From Bacteroidota bacterium (GTDB taxonomy: Bacteria > Bacteroidota > Bacteroidia > Chitinophagales > Saprospiraceae), in contig JAKOVW010000054.1 of the NCBI GenBank assembly GCA_029781865.1, positions 186,001-250,000 on the forward strand: 64,000 bases of DNA, written 5' to 3'. Numbering within the stretch: position 1 is the stretch's first letter; every line of letters starts with the position of its first letter. The notes beneath the pieces are model-generated. The model was given only the letters and a program-made list of their open reading frames with translations. It had not been told where the DNA came from and searched no databases. Positions 45,241 to 54,794 of the stretch are shown here, piece after piece. The position numbers and the translations under genes were made by a program.

Positions 45241-46530
45241 TTATAAAATTTCTGCCACTACGAATATACTACCTGCTACAAGAATCAGATCTTTTTCTCC
45301 AGCAGCTCTTTTTGCTGCGGACAATCCACGCTTAACACTGCTGTATGTATTTCCCTTTAACCCAAATTGCCCGGCCTGATTTTTTAACTCTGATTCATTT
45401 AAAGCCCTTGGAAGATTTGCCTTTACAAAATAATACCTGGCCTCTTTGGGCAATAAAGAAAAGATTTTGTCCAAAGGTTTGTCTTTAACAAATCCACAAA
45501 TAAAATGGAGTTGATCATAAGACATTGCTTTTAATTGCTCGACCAGATAGTTAATTCCATCTTCATTATGAGCGCTGTCACAAATCACCAAAGGATGTTC
45601 TGATAAGGTTTGCCATCTTCCAACGATTCGCGTCAATTGCGAAGTATGTTCCAATGCATAAACGATTTTATCAGCATCCAGTTTAATGGCCAGACGATCA
45701 TGTATCACAGCGCATGCGGCGATAACCGTTTTAATATTCTCCTTTTGGTAAAGTCCAACCAATGAAGGCGCAATTTCTTTTTTACTATTTAAAATATCGG
45801 CCTGTATTTGAATAAGTCCCCGATCATTTTTACTAAAATGATAGTTGCGAATTAAGTCATCCGCATAAAACAATTCAGCTGACCGGGCTTTACCTGCAGC
45901 TTCAAAAACTTCTTTCGTCTCCGTTTGTCGCCTTCCAATTAAAACCGGTACCTTTTGCTTGATGATTCCAGCTTTCTCTACGGCAATTTTTTCTAAACTA
46001 TCTCCTAGTATGTCGCTATGATCCCAGCTAATATTGGTAATAATGCTCATCAATGGATGGACCATATTTGTCGAATCCAATCTTCCTCCTAATCCTGTTT
46101 CAATCACGGCATAATCTACTTTTTTGTGTTTAAACCAGGAAAAAGCCATGGCTACTGTCATTTCAAAAAAAGAAGGTTGTACCTGATCAAATACATTTTT
46201 GTTTTTTTCAATAAAATTGCAAACAAAAGCTCTTGATATGTACTCCCCGTTTATTTTAATTCGTTCCCGGAAATCCTTGTAATGAGGAGAAACATATAAT
46301 CCCGTTTTGTAACCGTGGGCTTGCAATACCGCAGCCAGCATATGTGACACGGATCCTTTACCATTCGTACCGGCAATGTGAAAACACTTGAGATCGTTCT
46401 GAGGATTACCCAGTGCATCACAAAGTGCCATGATATTTCTCAGGTCTTTCTTATATGCCGTTCTTCCCTGCCTGTGAAACATTGGCAAGGCATCATACAT
46501 ATATTGAATGGTTTCAGCATATCTGCTCAT
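45241..46530 (-). CDS. folC: Folylpolyglutamate synthase / dihydrofolate synthase
   Basis: The 429-residue Mur-ligase-like enzyme adds glutamate to dihydropteroate and folates. G-T-N-G-K-G-S-V-S-H-M is the P-loop, Y-V-S-P-H-Y-K-D-F-R-E-R-I follows, then E-T-G-L-G-G-R-L-D-S-T-N, I-S-W-D-H-S-D-I-L-G-D, D-S-A-H-N-E-D-G-I and the A-G-S-I-F-V-V-A-E end. It is the first gene of the folC-ubiX-PPTase-DUF4348 cluster. The 244-base gap before it has no gene. Confidence 0.95.
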   Translation of the reverse strand: MSRYAETIQYMYDALPMFHRQGRTAYKKDLRNIMALCDALGNPQNDLKCFHIAGTNGKGSVSHMLAAVLQAHGYKTGLYVSPHYKDFRERIKINGEYISRAFVCNFIEKNKNVFDQVQPSFFEMTVAMAFSWFKHKKVDYAVIETGLGGRLDSTNMVHPLMSIITNISWDHSDILGDSLEKIAVEKAGIIKQKVPVLIGRRQTETKEVFEAAGKARSAELFYADDLIRNYHFSKNDRGLIQIQADILNSKKEIAPSLVGLYQKENIKTVIAACAVIHDRLAIKLDADKIVYALEHTSQLTRIVGRWQTLSEHPLVICDSAHNEDGINYLVEQLKAMSYDQLHFICGFVKDKPLDKIFSLLPKEARYYFVKANLPRALNESELKNQAGQFGLKGNTYSSVKRGLSAAKRAAGEKDLILVAGSIFVVAEIL

Positions 46531-46774
46531 CGATTCCTCAATTGTTTCTAAGTTCTACAATTCAATTTAATCCCGCCTATTTATGAATGAAGATCAATAT
46601 CCGGACAAAACATTCCGCATAAACAAATTCATTTGCAAATCCAACATATGCTGAGACCGGCATTGATTCATTTCATTGTTTTAAGACTAAGACCTACCCA
46701 AAATTATCGGAGTGCAAATTAAGTATAAGTTCAACGAATTCTTCATACTGTTTCGATGGATTGAAGGTGGATTG

Positions 46775-47464
46775 TCAAGGTTCATTGCTCCAGTGCTCTG
46801 AATGTATGGGATACTTTTTATTTTCCTCAAGCATACTAAAAAAAATATCCTTTTCTATTAGTTCGGCGCCCATTGACCTGAGATGTGGAGTATCCTGCTG
46901 GCAATCGATGAAATGAAATTGTTTTTTCATCAAAAAATCTGCAAGTTTGATCAAAGCGTATTTTGAAGCATTGGATTTTTTAGCAAACATGGACTCCCCG
47001 CAAAACATTTTTCCGATTGCGAGCCCATAAAGTCCACCTACCAATTCAGTCCCTTCCCAAACTTCTACAGAATGAGCAAAGCCCAGATTGTGCAATTGTA
47101 GAAATGCATCCAGAACATCCTGATGAATCCATGAGCCCCTTTGGTTATGTCTCGAAATTGTTTTACAAGCTAACATAACGGATAAAAAATCAGTATCAAA
47201 GGTGTAATGAAATCTGGAGCCATTCAGTACGGATCTCATGCTTTTGGAAATCTTTATCTTTTGAGGATACAGAACTAATCTTGGTGTAAGACACCACCAT
47301 AGTATAGGTTCGCCTGCAGAATACCAGGGGAAAATTCCATTTTGATATGCAAGAAGCAACCTATCGGGATTTAAATCTGACCCTATTCCGATTAAACCAT
47401 CCGGTTCGGCCTGAGAGGGATGTGGAAAGATCAAATGTTCATCAGGAATCTGATAAACGGGCAA
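46775..47464 (-). CDS. aat: Leucyl/phenylalanyl-tRNA-protein transferase
   Basis: It adds Leu or Phe to proteins with N-terminal Lys or Arg, marking them for ClpS/ClpAP (bacterial N-end rule). In 229 residues: Y-Q-N-G-I-F-P-W-Y-S-A-G-E-P-I-L-W-W, N-Q-R-G-S-W-I-H, S-V-E-V-W-E-G-T-E-L-V-G-G-L-Y-G-L-A-I-G and F-C-G-E-S-M-F. It lies five bases after clpS, which encodes the adaptor that delivers its products. Confidence 0.95.
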   Translation of the reverse strand: MPVYQIPDEHLIFPHPSQAEPDGLIGIGSDLNPDRLLLAYQNGIFPWYSAGEPILWWCLTPRLVLYPQKIKISKSMRSVLNGSRFHYTFDTDFLSVMLACKTISRHNQRGSWIHQDVLDAFLQLHNLGFAHSVEVWEGTELVGGLYGLAIGKMFCGESMFAKKSNASKYALIKLADFLMKKQFHFIDCQQDTPHLRSMGAELIEKDIFFSMLEENKKYPIHSEHWSNEP

Positions 47465-47469
47465 TGGTA

Positions 47470-47772
47470 TTATACTTTAATGGTTTCAATCACAGCCGAC
47501 AGGCCTCTGTCGCAAAGGCCGTTTTTCATAGGTAATAAGGTATTCAAATCTGCTGTTTTGACGATTGCTTTTCCTTTAAAATGAACAATTAAAGAAAGTT
47601 GTTCTGCCTGCTCAAAGGAATGCTTGCAGATATCCATCAGACTTTCGATGACCCAATCAAACGTATTGACATCATCATTATAGACAATCAGTTCCGAGAT
47701 TTCCCCTGTAGTTTCTTCCAGTAAAACTTCTTCTTCGATGGCTTCCCAAGTTCCGGGATTTGTCTGCATCAT
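47470..47772 (-). CDS. clpS: ATP-dependent Clp protease adaptor ClpS
   Basis: The 100 residues have the ClpS core V-Y-N-D-D-V-N-T-F-D-W-V-I (the N-x-D motif binding the N-degron) and A-E-Q-L-S-L-I-V-H-F-K-G-K-A. The end R-G-L-S-A-V-I-E is typical. The N-terminal 20 residues are an acidic tail. It lies between the peroxiredoxin and aat genes with 5-7-base gaps, so all three share the promoter at 48275-48303. Confidence 0.94.
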   Translation of the reverse strand: MMQTNPGTWEAIEEEVLLEETTGEISELIVYNDDVNTFDWVIESLMDICKHSFEQAEQLSLIVHFKGKAIVKTADLNTLLPMKNGLCDRGLSAVIETIKV

Positions 47773-47779
47773 GACAGGA

Positions 47780-48253
47780 TTAATTTAAATTATTTAATAC
47801 TTCATTTATGGCGTCGAAGTTAGGTAAACCTGACGGATTTTCCAAAATTTCCTGATATCTTAATATTCCCTCTTTATCCACAACAAAAGCCGAACGCTTT
47901 GCAACTCCTTTCAGACCGAGGCTAAATTCTTCATGCATACAATCATAGGTCTTGCATGCAACTTTATTAAAATCAGACAACAGGGTAAATGGCAACTGAT
48001 TTAGTTCTTTAAATTTATTTAAGGTGTGTGGGGAATCCACAGAGATAGCCAAAATCGTTGCCTGTAGTTTTTCATAAATCGAAATGTCATCCCGCATTTG
48101 GCAGAGTTCCTTCGTACAGGTTCCGGTAAAAGCGAACGGGAAAAACAAAATAAGCACATTTTTACCTTTATAGTCTGCAAGATGTACTTCCGTTTTTTCA
48201 GAAGATACCAGGGTAAAACCGGGTGCTTTTTCTCCAATTTGCAGGCTGCTCAT
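47780..48253 (-). CDS. Thioredoxin-dependent peroxiredoxin (BCP/AhpE type)
   Basis: The 157 residues reduce peroxides with Cys46 in P-F-A-F-T-G-T-C (P-x3-T-x2-C); Cys51 is at the resolving position of the C-x4-C type. The F-T-L-V-S-S start and I-S-V-D-S-P-H-T motif fit. The frame is open 92 codons further upstream, into the EamA gene on the other strand, but the family N-terminus (M-S-S-L-Q-I-G-E-K-A-P) and a promoter 22 bases before ATG 48253 fix the start there. It leads the prx-clpS-aat operon, joining oxidative-damage defence with N-end-rule degradation. Confidence 0.92.
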   Translation of the reverse strand: MSSLQIGEKAPGFTLVSSEKTEVHLADYKGKNVLILFFPFAFTGTCTKELCQMRDDISIYEKLQATILAISVDSPHTLNKFKELNQLPFTLLSDFNKVACKTYDCMHEEFSLGLKGVAKRSAFVVDKEGILRYQEILENPSGLPNFDAINEVLNNLN

Positions 48254-48274
48254 ATATTTTAATTTAAGAGGGCA

Positions 48275-48303
48275 CAAAAATAGATATTTGTTGTCATTTT
48301 CAA
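48275..48303 (-). promoter_or_regulatory. Promoter of the prx-clpS-aat operon
   Basis: On the - strand TTTTG (its TTG at 48301-48303) and TATTTTTG (48275-48282) are 18 bases apart. The start site near 48268 would give a leader of about 15 bases before ATG 48253. Confidence 0.6.
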
Positions 48304-48311
48304 AATCCAAA

Positions 48312-49199
48312 ATGGATAGTTTAAAAAAGTCATTCATTTTTCTGCATATCGCTGTTTTTTTATTCGGTTTTACGGGCATTTTGGGGAAACTTATCATATT
48401 GCCTGCTCTGATACTGGTGTGGTGGAGGGCATTATTGACCTGGGTCCTCATGTTACCCAAAATGTTTGGAAAAGGAGGATTCAAAGACCTGAAGCCCGCA
48501 CATTTTAAAATATTTACCTTAATTGGCATTGTTGTCGCTTTGCATTGGATTTGTTTTTATGGCTCCATTAAACTTTCCAATTCATCAATAGCCATGATCT
48601 GCCTGGCATTTATTCCCATTTTTACCGCTTTTTTTGAATCTATGTTCAACAAAAGACCATTGCAATGGCTGGATATTTTAACCGGCTTATTCAGTATGCC
48701 CGGTATGTGGATGATTTTCCAGAACATAGAAGTTTCATTCAGGATCGGGTTTTTTGTCGGCATTCTATCTGCGTTATTGTCAGCATGCTTTGCGACGCTA
48801 AACAAAAAATACATTCATCATACTAATCCGATTAATATTACCTGGATCGAACTTTTTTCGGTTTGGATGTTTCTATCTGTTTTGATGCCATTTATTTTTC
48901 TATTTAATCCAAATCTGAAATTTTTACCTTCTTATATGGATTTGATGTATCTGATCATTTTGTCTGTGGTATGCACTTATGTTGCCTATGTTTTAGCTGT
49001 CAGATCGCTTAAAAACTTAAGTGCCTTTTCAGCCATGCTTACCTTCAACCTTGAGCCGGTCTATGGCCTTATCATTGCAATTGTGATATTAAAAGAACAC
49101 AAGCAACTAAATACGATGTTTTACATTGGTGTACTAATCATTATGATAAGCGTTTTTCTGCATCCCATTCTTGCGAAACGGTTTCGTACTGCAGTTTAA
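48312..49199 (+). CDS. EamA/DMT-family transporter
   Basis: The 295 residues have about ten TM helices in two EamA halves (first half ending I-A-M-I-C-L-A-F-I-P-I-F, second with L-T-F-N-L-E-P-V-Y-G-L-I-I-A). It exports or imports a small metabolite; the substrate is unknown. ATG 48312 is chosen; the TTG at 48288 would overlap the -33 region of the divergent promoter. Confidence 0.88.
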   Translation: MDSLKKSFIFLHIAVFLFGFTGILGKLIILPALILVWWRALLTWVLMLPKMFGKGGFKDLKPAHFKIFTLIGIVVALHWICFYGSIKLSNSSIAMICLAFIPIFTAFFESMFNKRPLQWLDILTGLFSMPGMWMIFQNIEVSFRIGFFVGILSALLSACFATLNKKYIHHTNPINITWIELFSVWMFLSVLMPFIFLFNPNLKFLPSYMDLMYLIILSVVCTYVAYVLAVRSLKNLSAFSAMLTFNLEPVYGLIIAIVILKEHKQLNTMFYIGVLIIMISVFLHPILAKRFRTAV

Positions 49200-49302
49200 A
49201 TATATAATTGAAAAAAATATGAGGGTTTTCCCGTAAAATTTATTTAAATTTAACGGCTATTAATAACAGTGTTTTACTTTTACGTTCTGAAACTAAATTT
49301 TT

Positions 49303-49911
49303 ATGCCATTTTCACTTCCGGAATTACCTTATCCGCACCAAGCCCTGGAGCCTCACATCGATTCAAGAACCATGGAGATCCATCATGGAAAGCATCACGC
49401 GGCTTATACCAATAATCTGAATGCTGCCATCAAGGACACTTCTCTCGAAAATATGAGTATTGAAGAGATTCTCAAGAATCTTGACATGAATAATATGCCC
49501 GTAAGAAACAATGGCGGTGGTTATTACAACCATTGTCTGTTTTGGGAAATGTTGTCACCACATGGTGGGGGCGATCCAAACGGTCAAATTGCTGAAGCCA
49601 TTATACGGGATTTTACTTCCATACAATCATTCAGAGAAAAATTTACTGCAGCTGCTATAGGCAGATTCGGTTCCGGCTGGGCCTGGCTTTGCGTACATCC
49701 GGGTGGTAAGCTTGAAATTTGCTCCACGCCTAATCAGGATAATCCATTAATGCCCAATACCGGTTGCGGTGGAATGCCCGTTGTAGCACTGGATGTCTGG
49801 GAACATGCATATTATCTATTATATCAAAACCGTCGACCGGATTATATTGGAGGATTTTTCAATGTAATCAATTGGGAAACTGCTGAAAAAAGATATAACA
49901 AGTTTAAATAA
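49303..49911 (+). CDS. Superoxide dismutase, Mn/Fe type
   Basis: The 202 residues carry metal ligands His27 (M-E-I-H-H-G-K-H-H), a His in [10 protein letters not shown], and the Asp and His of [16 protein letters not shown] and G-S-G-W-A-W-L resemble both metal types, so the metal is not assigned. It is a cytoplasmic enzyme and a single gene; cutC follows after 49 bases. Confidence 0.96.
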   Translation: MPFSLPELPYPHQALEPHIDSRTMEIHHGKHHAAYTNNLNAAIKDTSLENMSIEEILKNLDMNNMPVRNNGGGYYNHCLFWEMLSPHGGGDPNGQIAEAIIRDFTSIQSFREKFTAAAIGRFGSGWAWLCVHPGGKLEICSTPNQDNPLMPNTGCGGMPVVALDVWEHAYYLLYQNRRPDYIGGFFNVINWETAEKRYNKFK

Positions 49912-49960
49912 GGCTTTATCCCGATTCAAACCAATTATTTATTAATATCATTCAATACCT

Positions 49961-50677
49961 GTGTTGTCAGATATAGTTATTGAAATTTGTTGTTCAGATA
50001 TTCATTCCGTTCAACTGGCTGAAGAATATAAAGCTGACGCCATTGAATTATGCATTGATCTGGAACATGGCGGATTAACACCTGGATTAGCCATGATCCG
50101 AAAAGCAAGATCTTTTTTCTCTAAAGAAATTGCGGTGTTCTTTCGCCCCAGAAACGGAGATTTCGTCTATGATGAAATCGAAAAAGAAATCATTTTTGAA
50201 GATATACGCCATGCATTAGATTGTGGTATTGATACTATCGTTGCCGGCGGGCTGCTTTCAAATGGAGACCTCGATCAGGAATTCATGAAAGCACTCATCG
50301 ACAGGTCAATGGGTGTAACTCTATCCTTTCACAGAGCCATTGATATCGCAACAAATCCAGAACAAATTTTCAGTCAATTAATTGAATTGCAAATCGACAG
50401 AGTCTTAAGTTCCGGTTGCGCTGCAAGTGCCCTGGATGGTGCAAAAAAATTAATGTATTGGAATGATCAATTCGGAGACAAAATTCAAATCATGGCAGCG
50501 GGTGGCATAAATGAAAACAATGTCAAAGAATTGTTGAAGGAAACGGGTTTGAAACGATTTCATGCATCCCTGAGAAATAAACTTCCTTCTGTAAACAACA
50601 TAATGAATCTGGGAAGCAGTGAACGCGCCAATGAAGAAAAATTAAGAAAATTGATGGAAGTCTTTGGCCGCCAATGA
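49961..50677 (+). CDS. cutC: CutC-family protein (copper homeostasis)
   Basis: The 238 residues form a TIM-barrel: I-E-I-C-C, A-I-E-L-C-x-D-L-E-H-G-G-L-T-P, F-F-R-P-R-N-G-D-F, F-H-R-A-I-D, V-L-S-S-G, M-A-A-G-G-I and F-H-A-S. These are the CutC family blocks. The start is GTG 49961 or TTG 49964; no ATG fits. The role in copper handling is taken from the family name and is not well proven. Confidence 0.93.
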   Translation: MLSDIVIEICCSDIHSVQLAEEYKADAIELCIDLEHGGLTPGLAMIRKARSFFSKEIAVFFRPRNGDFVYDEIEKEIIFEDIRHALDCGIDTIVAGGLLSNGDLDQEFMKALIDRSMGVTLSFHRAIDIATNPEQIFSQLIELQIDRVLSSGCAASALDGAKKLMYWNDQFGDKIQIMAAGGINENNVKELLKETGLKRFHASLRNKLPSVNNIMNLGSSERANEEKLRKLMEVFGRQ

Positions 50678-50764
50678 ATTTAAACCATAAGTAAATTTCA
50701 AAGATGAATGTCCATGTTTAACATTTGACAGAATAACCTGATTGCATTTACTTAAATCTACATG

Positions 50765-51646
50765 TTAATTGCCTAGTGAGTCTGTGTGAAACTCTTGCGT
50801 TTCAGTTTTAATGGTATCAGCACTTTCCTGTTTCTTTACTGTAATCCGTGGGGCTGTACTTGCATTAAAATCAGCCTGATGCATCAAATAATTGATGTTC
50901 TCATCCGGTTCCAATTGATCCATCTGTTGCAATACCCAGGGAAACCGGTAAGAAACATAAGATGATATTGGTTTCACTTTGTACTTTTTGGGGTTGGGCA
51001 ATGCTGCAGCAATCATCGCGGCTTCTTCTCTGGTTAACTTCTTTGCATCCTTATTGAAATACTTTTTAGCTGCTGCCTGTATTCCAAAAATTCCATCTCC
51101 CATTTCAATGACATTGAGGTACATTTCCATTATTCTCCTCTTGCTCCATAAGGTTTCAATCATTATAGTAAAATAGACTTCCAGGCCCTTTCTGATCCAT
51201 GACCTGCCCTGCCACAAAAAAACATTTTTGGCCACCTGCTGACTTATCGTTGATGCACCGCGCATTTTTTTAGGCTTTGATTTGTTGTATTCAACTGCCT
51301 TTTCAATACTCTCCAGATCAAAGCCATAATGCTCCATAAACAATTGGTCTTCCGAACCGATAACGGCCAGTACAGCGTTGGAAGAAATATTCTTCAAACA
51401 TTCGTAATCCCGGCTCATGCCATGACCATCCATCATACTTCCAAGTTGTGTTGTGGTGATTGGAGGGAAAACAAAAATTAAGGCAATCAAATAGATGAAA
51501 TGCATGAGAATTACCATGCCAATCCAAACCAGAATTTTAGAATACCATGAAAGTTGCTTGTAAAATGGAATGACTTTACTCAGCGACTGTTTGATTTTTA
51601 AAATCCGGTTTTGCATTGTTCTAAAACCCTTTTTATCAATCGTCAA
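50765..51646 (-). CDS. mtgA: Monofunctional peptidoglycan glycosyltransferase
   Basis: The GT51 enzyme polymerises lipid II into glycan strands at the inner membrane. It has one N-terminal TM helix (about 35-58), then E-D-Q-L-F-M-E-H-Y-G-F-D (catalytic Glu), G-A-S-T-I-S-Q-Q-V-A-K-N, K-R-R-I-M-E-M-Y-L-N, and G-I-F-G-I-Q-A-A-A-K-K-Y-F. There is no transpeptidase domain. The Thr/Glu-rich tail after residue 265 is variable. ATG 51616 is an alternative start. Confidence 0.94.
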   Translation of the reverse strand: MTIDKKGFRTMQNRILKIKQSLSKVIPFYKQLSWYSKILVWIGMVILMHFIYLIALIFVFPPITTTQLGSMMDGHGMSRDYECLKNISSNAVLAVIGSEDQLFMEHYGFDLESIEKAVEYNKSKPKKMRGASTISQQVAKNVFLWQGRSWIRKGLEVYFTIMIETLWSKRRIMEMYLNVIEMGDGIFGIQAAAKKYFNKDAKKLTREEAAMIAAALPNPKKYKVKPISSYVSYRFPWVLQQMDQLEPDENINYLMHQADFNASTAPRITVKKQESADTIKTETQEFHTDSLGN

Positions 51647-51842
51647 ATTTATATACTTTTGAGGAAGTATTTAGGCGAATAGGTTACAGACCACAGGTTT
51701 TTAGTTATTGGGAAATTTTAAATCCTAATTTGGACTTTGCTGAAATCAAGATTGGGTTTTATATCTTCCATATATCTTAAAACCCACAGACTAAAAGGCT
51801 AATGCCTGTTTGCCTCCTGGTTTTCGAAAATAAAAACAAAGT

Positions 51843-52274
51843 ATGATCTGGTTTTACCGAGCATTGGTTTTTTTTATTTCCTGTTTCTTTATTCTTCCAT
51901 TTTTCAAGGTAGAAGATCCTTTTCGATCTTTAGCCTTGCGTTTTTTTGCAGTGCCGGGTGAAGCCAAAATTTATAATCATACCTGTGAAGGGGATCGGGT
52001 CTACTTATATGAATATACGATTCAACAGACTTTATATCAACAGCGCTATGACGGATATAATGAAATACTGGATCACATCATTCCTGAAAATGACCGTTGT
52101 AAAGGTGCTTTGCCTACCCAGGTACCGATTTCAATAAAATATTATCCCTATTTCAGGTATTGGAGTGAACCTGTGGATGCAGAGCGTCTTTCGTTTCCTC
52201 TCTTCGTGATGGTTAATCTGGTAAAATTTGGGGCTATTGTATTGATGATTCTAACCTTTGTTAGAAAGCGCTAG
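51843..52274 (+). CDS. Hypothetical membrane protein with two TM helices
   Basis: The 143 residues have a TM helix at 4-20 and another at 120-138, with an extracytoplasmic middle of about 95 residues (Y-N-H-T-C-E-G-D-R-V-Y-L-Y-E-Y ... Y-Y-P-Y-F-R-Y-W-S-E-P). Two cysteines in the middle may pair. The arrangement resembles DUF3592-type proteins. It is a single gene with a good ATG; function is unknown. Confidence 0.7.
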   Translation: MIWFYRALVFFISCFFILPFFKVEDPFRSLALRFFAVPGEAKIYNHTCEGDRVYLYEYTIQQTLYQQRYDGYNEILDHIIPENDRCKGALPTQVPISIKYYPYFRYWSEPVDAERLSFPLFVMVNLVKFGAIVLMILTFVRKR

Positions 52275-52378
52275 AAATTAAATTTTATAATAACCCAGTT
52301 TGCCCCGGTTATTTCATTTTTGATAAGTGAATTGCATCATTGACTTTCTCCTCAATATTATTGCATTACTTATTCTGC

Positions 52379-53296
52379 TTATTCCATTTTAGTTTTCTGA
52401 TTCATCGGATGAAACCGCATAACCGTTTCCCTCAAGTAATTTAAATCCAGATGTGTATAGATCTCCGTTGTAGTGATGCTTTCATGACCCAACATTTCCT
52501 GCACTGCTCTCAGGTTAGCACCCCCTTCTATCAAATGAGTAGCAAATGAGTGACGGAATGTATGTGGGCTGACTTCTTTATGAATGCCGGCTCGCAAGAC
52601 ATTCTCCTTGACCATCTCAAAAACACTGATCCGTGAAATCTTTTTTCCAAAACGATTCAGAAACAAAAAATCTTCCTGACCTTTTACCTGCGCGAGCTGT
52701 TTGCGAAAATTATTTTTATATAAATTTATTTCGTGAATGGCTTGTTCTCCAATAGGCACCAGTCGTTCCTTGTTGCCTTTCCCTACCACTTTGATAAATC
52801 CCGTTTCTTCAAAGACATTCGAAATTAATAAATCGCAAAGCTCACTTACGCGTAATCCACACGAATATAATGTTTCTAAAATGGCCTTGTTGCGATGTCC
52901 TTGCGGAACACTCAAGTCTACCGCATTGATAATTAATTCAACTTCTTCGGCACTGAGAACATCCGGAATTTTTCGTTTGACTTTTGGAGCTTCAATGAGT
53001 TCGGTTGGATTGTCTGCTATCAAATCTTCCAGTAACAAAAATTTATAAAATGTTTTAATACCTGAAATGATTCTTGCCTGAGACCTGTCTTCCAGATTAA
53101 ATTGCTGCAGCCATCCGATGAAATCCTCCAGATCATGAAGTTTCAGCTGTTCCGGATTCAAATTTTTATTCTTTTGCTCAGCATAAATCTGGAGCTTATC
53201 CACATCCCGCAAATAAGCTTCAACAGAATTAGGAGACAGTGATTTTTCGAGAATCAGATAATGTTTGAATCCAAGTACGGTGGAATGCCAATCCAT
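52379..53296 (-). CDS. xerD: Tyrosine recombinase XerC/XerD
   Basis: The 305 residues have a SAM-like N-terminal core-binding domain (about 1-90) and the catalytic domain. Arg is in Y-S-C-G-L-R-V-S-E-L, the H-x-x-R is H-T-F-R-H-S-F-A-T-H, then L-G-H-E-S-I-T-T-T, and the nucleophile Tyr in T-E-I-Y-T-H. Length and N-terminus fit the housekeeping Xer enzymes that resolve chromosome dimers. It is not flanked by any mobile element. XerC versus XerD is not certain. Confidence 0.93.
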   Translation of the reverse strand: MDWHSTVLGFKHYLILEKSLSPNSVEAYLRDVDKLQIYAEQKNKNLNPEQLKLHDLEDFIGWLQQFNLEDRSQARIISGIKTFYKFLLLEDLIADNPTELIEAPKVKRKIPDVLSAEEVELIINAVDLSVPQGHRNKAILETLYSCGLRVSELCDLLISNVFEETGFIKVVGKGNKERLVPIGEQAIHEINLYKNNFRKQLAQVKGQEDFLFLNRFGKKISRISVFEMVKENVLRAGIHKEVSPHTFRHSFATHLIEGGANLRAVQEMLGHESITTTEIYTHLDLNYLRETVMRFHPMNQKTKME

Positions 53297-53504
53297 AAAG
53301 CGAAGGTAGGACTATTCGCTTATTGCTAAACAGATCATGCTCTACAGCCTATGATTTCATTATGCTGAAGAAAATATCCCCAATTGAATTTATTTGGGAT
53401 TTAAGTGACTCTGATATTTTGGATAATCTGTTGATTATCAATTATCTGTTTGTTTTGGAACTCAACAGGTTTCAGACTATTTACCTATAGACTTTCAAAA
53501 CACT

Positions 53505-53512
53505 TATTTTTG
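53505..53512 (+). promoter_or_regulatory. Possible -7 element of the kynurenine operon
   Basis: TATTTTTG fits TAnnTTTG and lies 16 bases before the kynureninase ATG. The -33 element is not clear, and the leader would be short. Confidence 0.4.
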
Positions 53513-53528
53513 AGCTCAAACCATTCCA

Positions 53529-54794
53529 ATGAATTTCAGAAGAATTGATGCCGAATCGATGGATCAACAGGATTCTTTGCATTCTATGAGAAATCATTTT
53601 CTCATTCCCAAAAGCAAAGAAGGCAAAGACCTATATTACTTCTGTGGTAACTCACTAGGTCTCCAACCCAAAAAAACTAAAGAATATGTTGAACAAGAAC
53701 TCAATGATTGGGCAAAATTTGGAGTAACCGGTCATCATGATGCTAAAAATCCATGGTACAGTTACCATGAACTCCTTACAGAAGCAATGTCAAAAATTGT
53801 AGGCGCATTATCTATTGAGACCATAATTATGAATACCCTTTCGGTTAATATTCATTTGATGATGGTTTCGTTTTACCAGCCTACTCCCAAACGATTTAAA
53901 ATTCTTATCGAACCATCCTGTTTTCCTTCAGACCGATATGCCGTAGAATCTCAGATTCGATTTCATGGATATGATCCGAAAGATGCATTGATCATTTTAC
54001 AAGCAGAACCCGGAAGTAATTATATTTCCAAAGAACATATTGAAACTATTTTTAAAAATGAAGGAGATCAAATTGCCCTGGCTTTAATTGGTTCCGTTAA
54101 TTATTATAGCGGACAAGCATATCCGATTGCATTCATGACTCAACTTGCACATCAATACGGATGCTTGATTGGATTTGATCTTGCTCATGGCGCAGGAAAT
54201 TTATTATTAAACCTTCATGAAGACGGTCCCGATTTTGCAATCTGGTGTGGATATAAATATTTAAACGGAGGTCCAGGAACCTTAGCAGGTTGTTTCATCC
54301 ACGAAAGACATGCCTATAACAGGGAATTGCCAAGATTTGCCGGATGGTGGGGCCATAATAAAATCACTCGCTTCAAAATGGAACCTGCATTTGAAGTAAT
54401 GCCAGGTGCTGAAGGTTGGCAACTTAGCAATCCGCCGATATTACCTATGGCTTGTTTACGTGCTTCCCTTGATTTGTTTTCGTCAACAAGTATGAGCGCG
54501 CTCCGGAAAAAATCAATCGAACTTGGAAATGTTTTATTCAATTTATTGGATGAATTAAATGATCCAAAAATCACGGTAATCACACCCAGAAATGAAGAAG
54601 AACACGGTTGTCAGATCTCCATTAAAGTTAAGAATGCAGACAAAAGTCTGTTTCAAAAGATAACATCGAAAGGTGTGATTGCGGACTGGAGGGAACCTGA
54701 TGTAATCCGGATAGCACCGGTTCCACTGTACAATACATTTACAGATGTTTTTGATTTTGTAGAAATCTTAAAAAACACATTGAAGAATGGATAA
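53529..54794 (+). CDS. kynU: Kynureninase
   Basis: This PLP enzyme cleaves L-kynurenine or 3-hydroxykynurenine to anthranilate or 3-hydroxyanthranilate. In 421 residues: F-C-G-N-S-L-G-L-Q-P, E-P-S-C-F-P-S-D-R-Y-A-V-E-S-Q, I-G-F-D-L-A-H-G-A-G-N (PLP Asp), and W-C-G-Y-K-Y-L-N-G-G-P-G with the PLP lysine. W-W-G-H-N follows. It overlaps the next gene by 8 bases, so both are translated together. The pair serves tryptophan breakdown toward NAD. Confidence 0.96.
   Translation: MNFRRIDAESMDQQDSLHSMRNHFLIPKSKEGKDLYYFCGNSLGLQPKKTKEYVEQELNDWAKFGVTGHHDAKNPWYSYHELLTEAMSKIVGALSIETIIMNTLSVNIHLMMVSFYQPTPKRFKILIEPSCFPSDRYAVESQIRFHGYDPKDALIILQAEPGSNYISKEHIETIFKNEGDQIALALIGSVNYYSGQAYPIAFMTQLAHQYGCLIGFDLAHGAGNLLLNLHEDGPDFAIWCGYKYLNGGPGTLAGCFIHERHAYNRELPRFAGWWGHNKITRFKMEPAFEVMPGAEGWQLSNPPILPMACLRASLDLFSSTSMSALRKKSIELGNVLFNLLDELNDPKITVITPRNEEEHGCQISIKVKNADKSLFQKITSKGVIADWREPDVIRIAPVPLYNTFTDVFDFVEILKNTLKNG

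Noticed and set aside
48254-48529. N-terminal extension of the peroxiredoxin by 92 codons
   Set aside because: The family N-terminus and a promoter both place the start at 48253; the extension lies over the divergent EamA gene.
52379-53296. Tyrosine recombinase as an integrase of a mobile element
   Set aside because: Length, N-terminal domain and plain chromosomal surroundings fit a housekeeping Xer protein; no attachment sites or cargo were seen.
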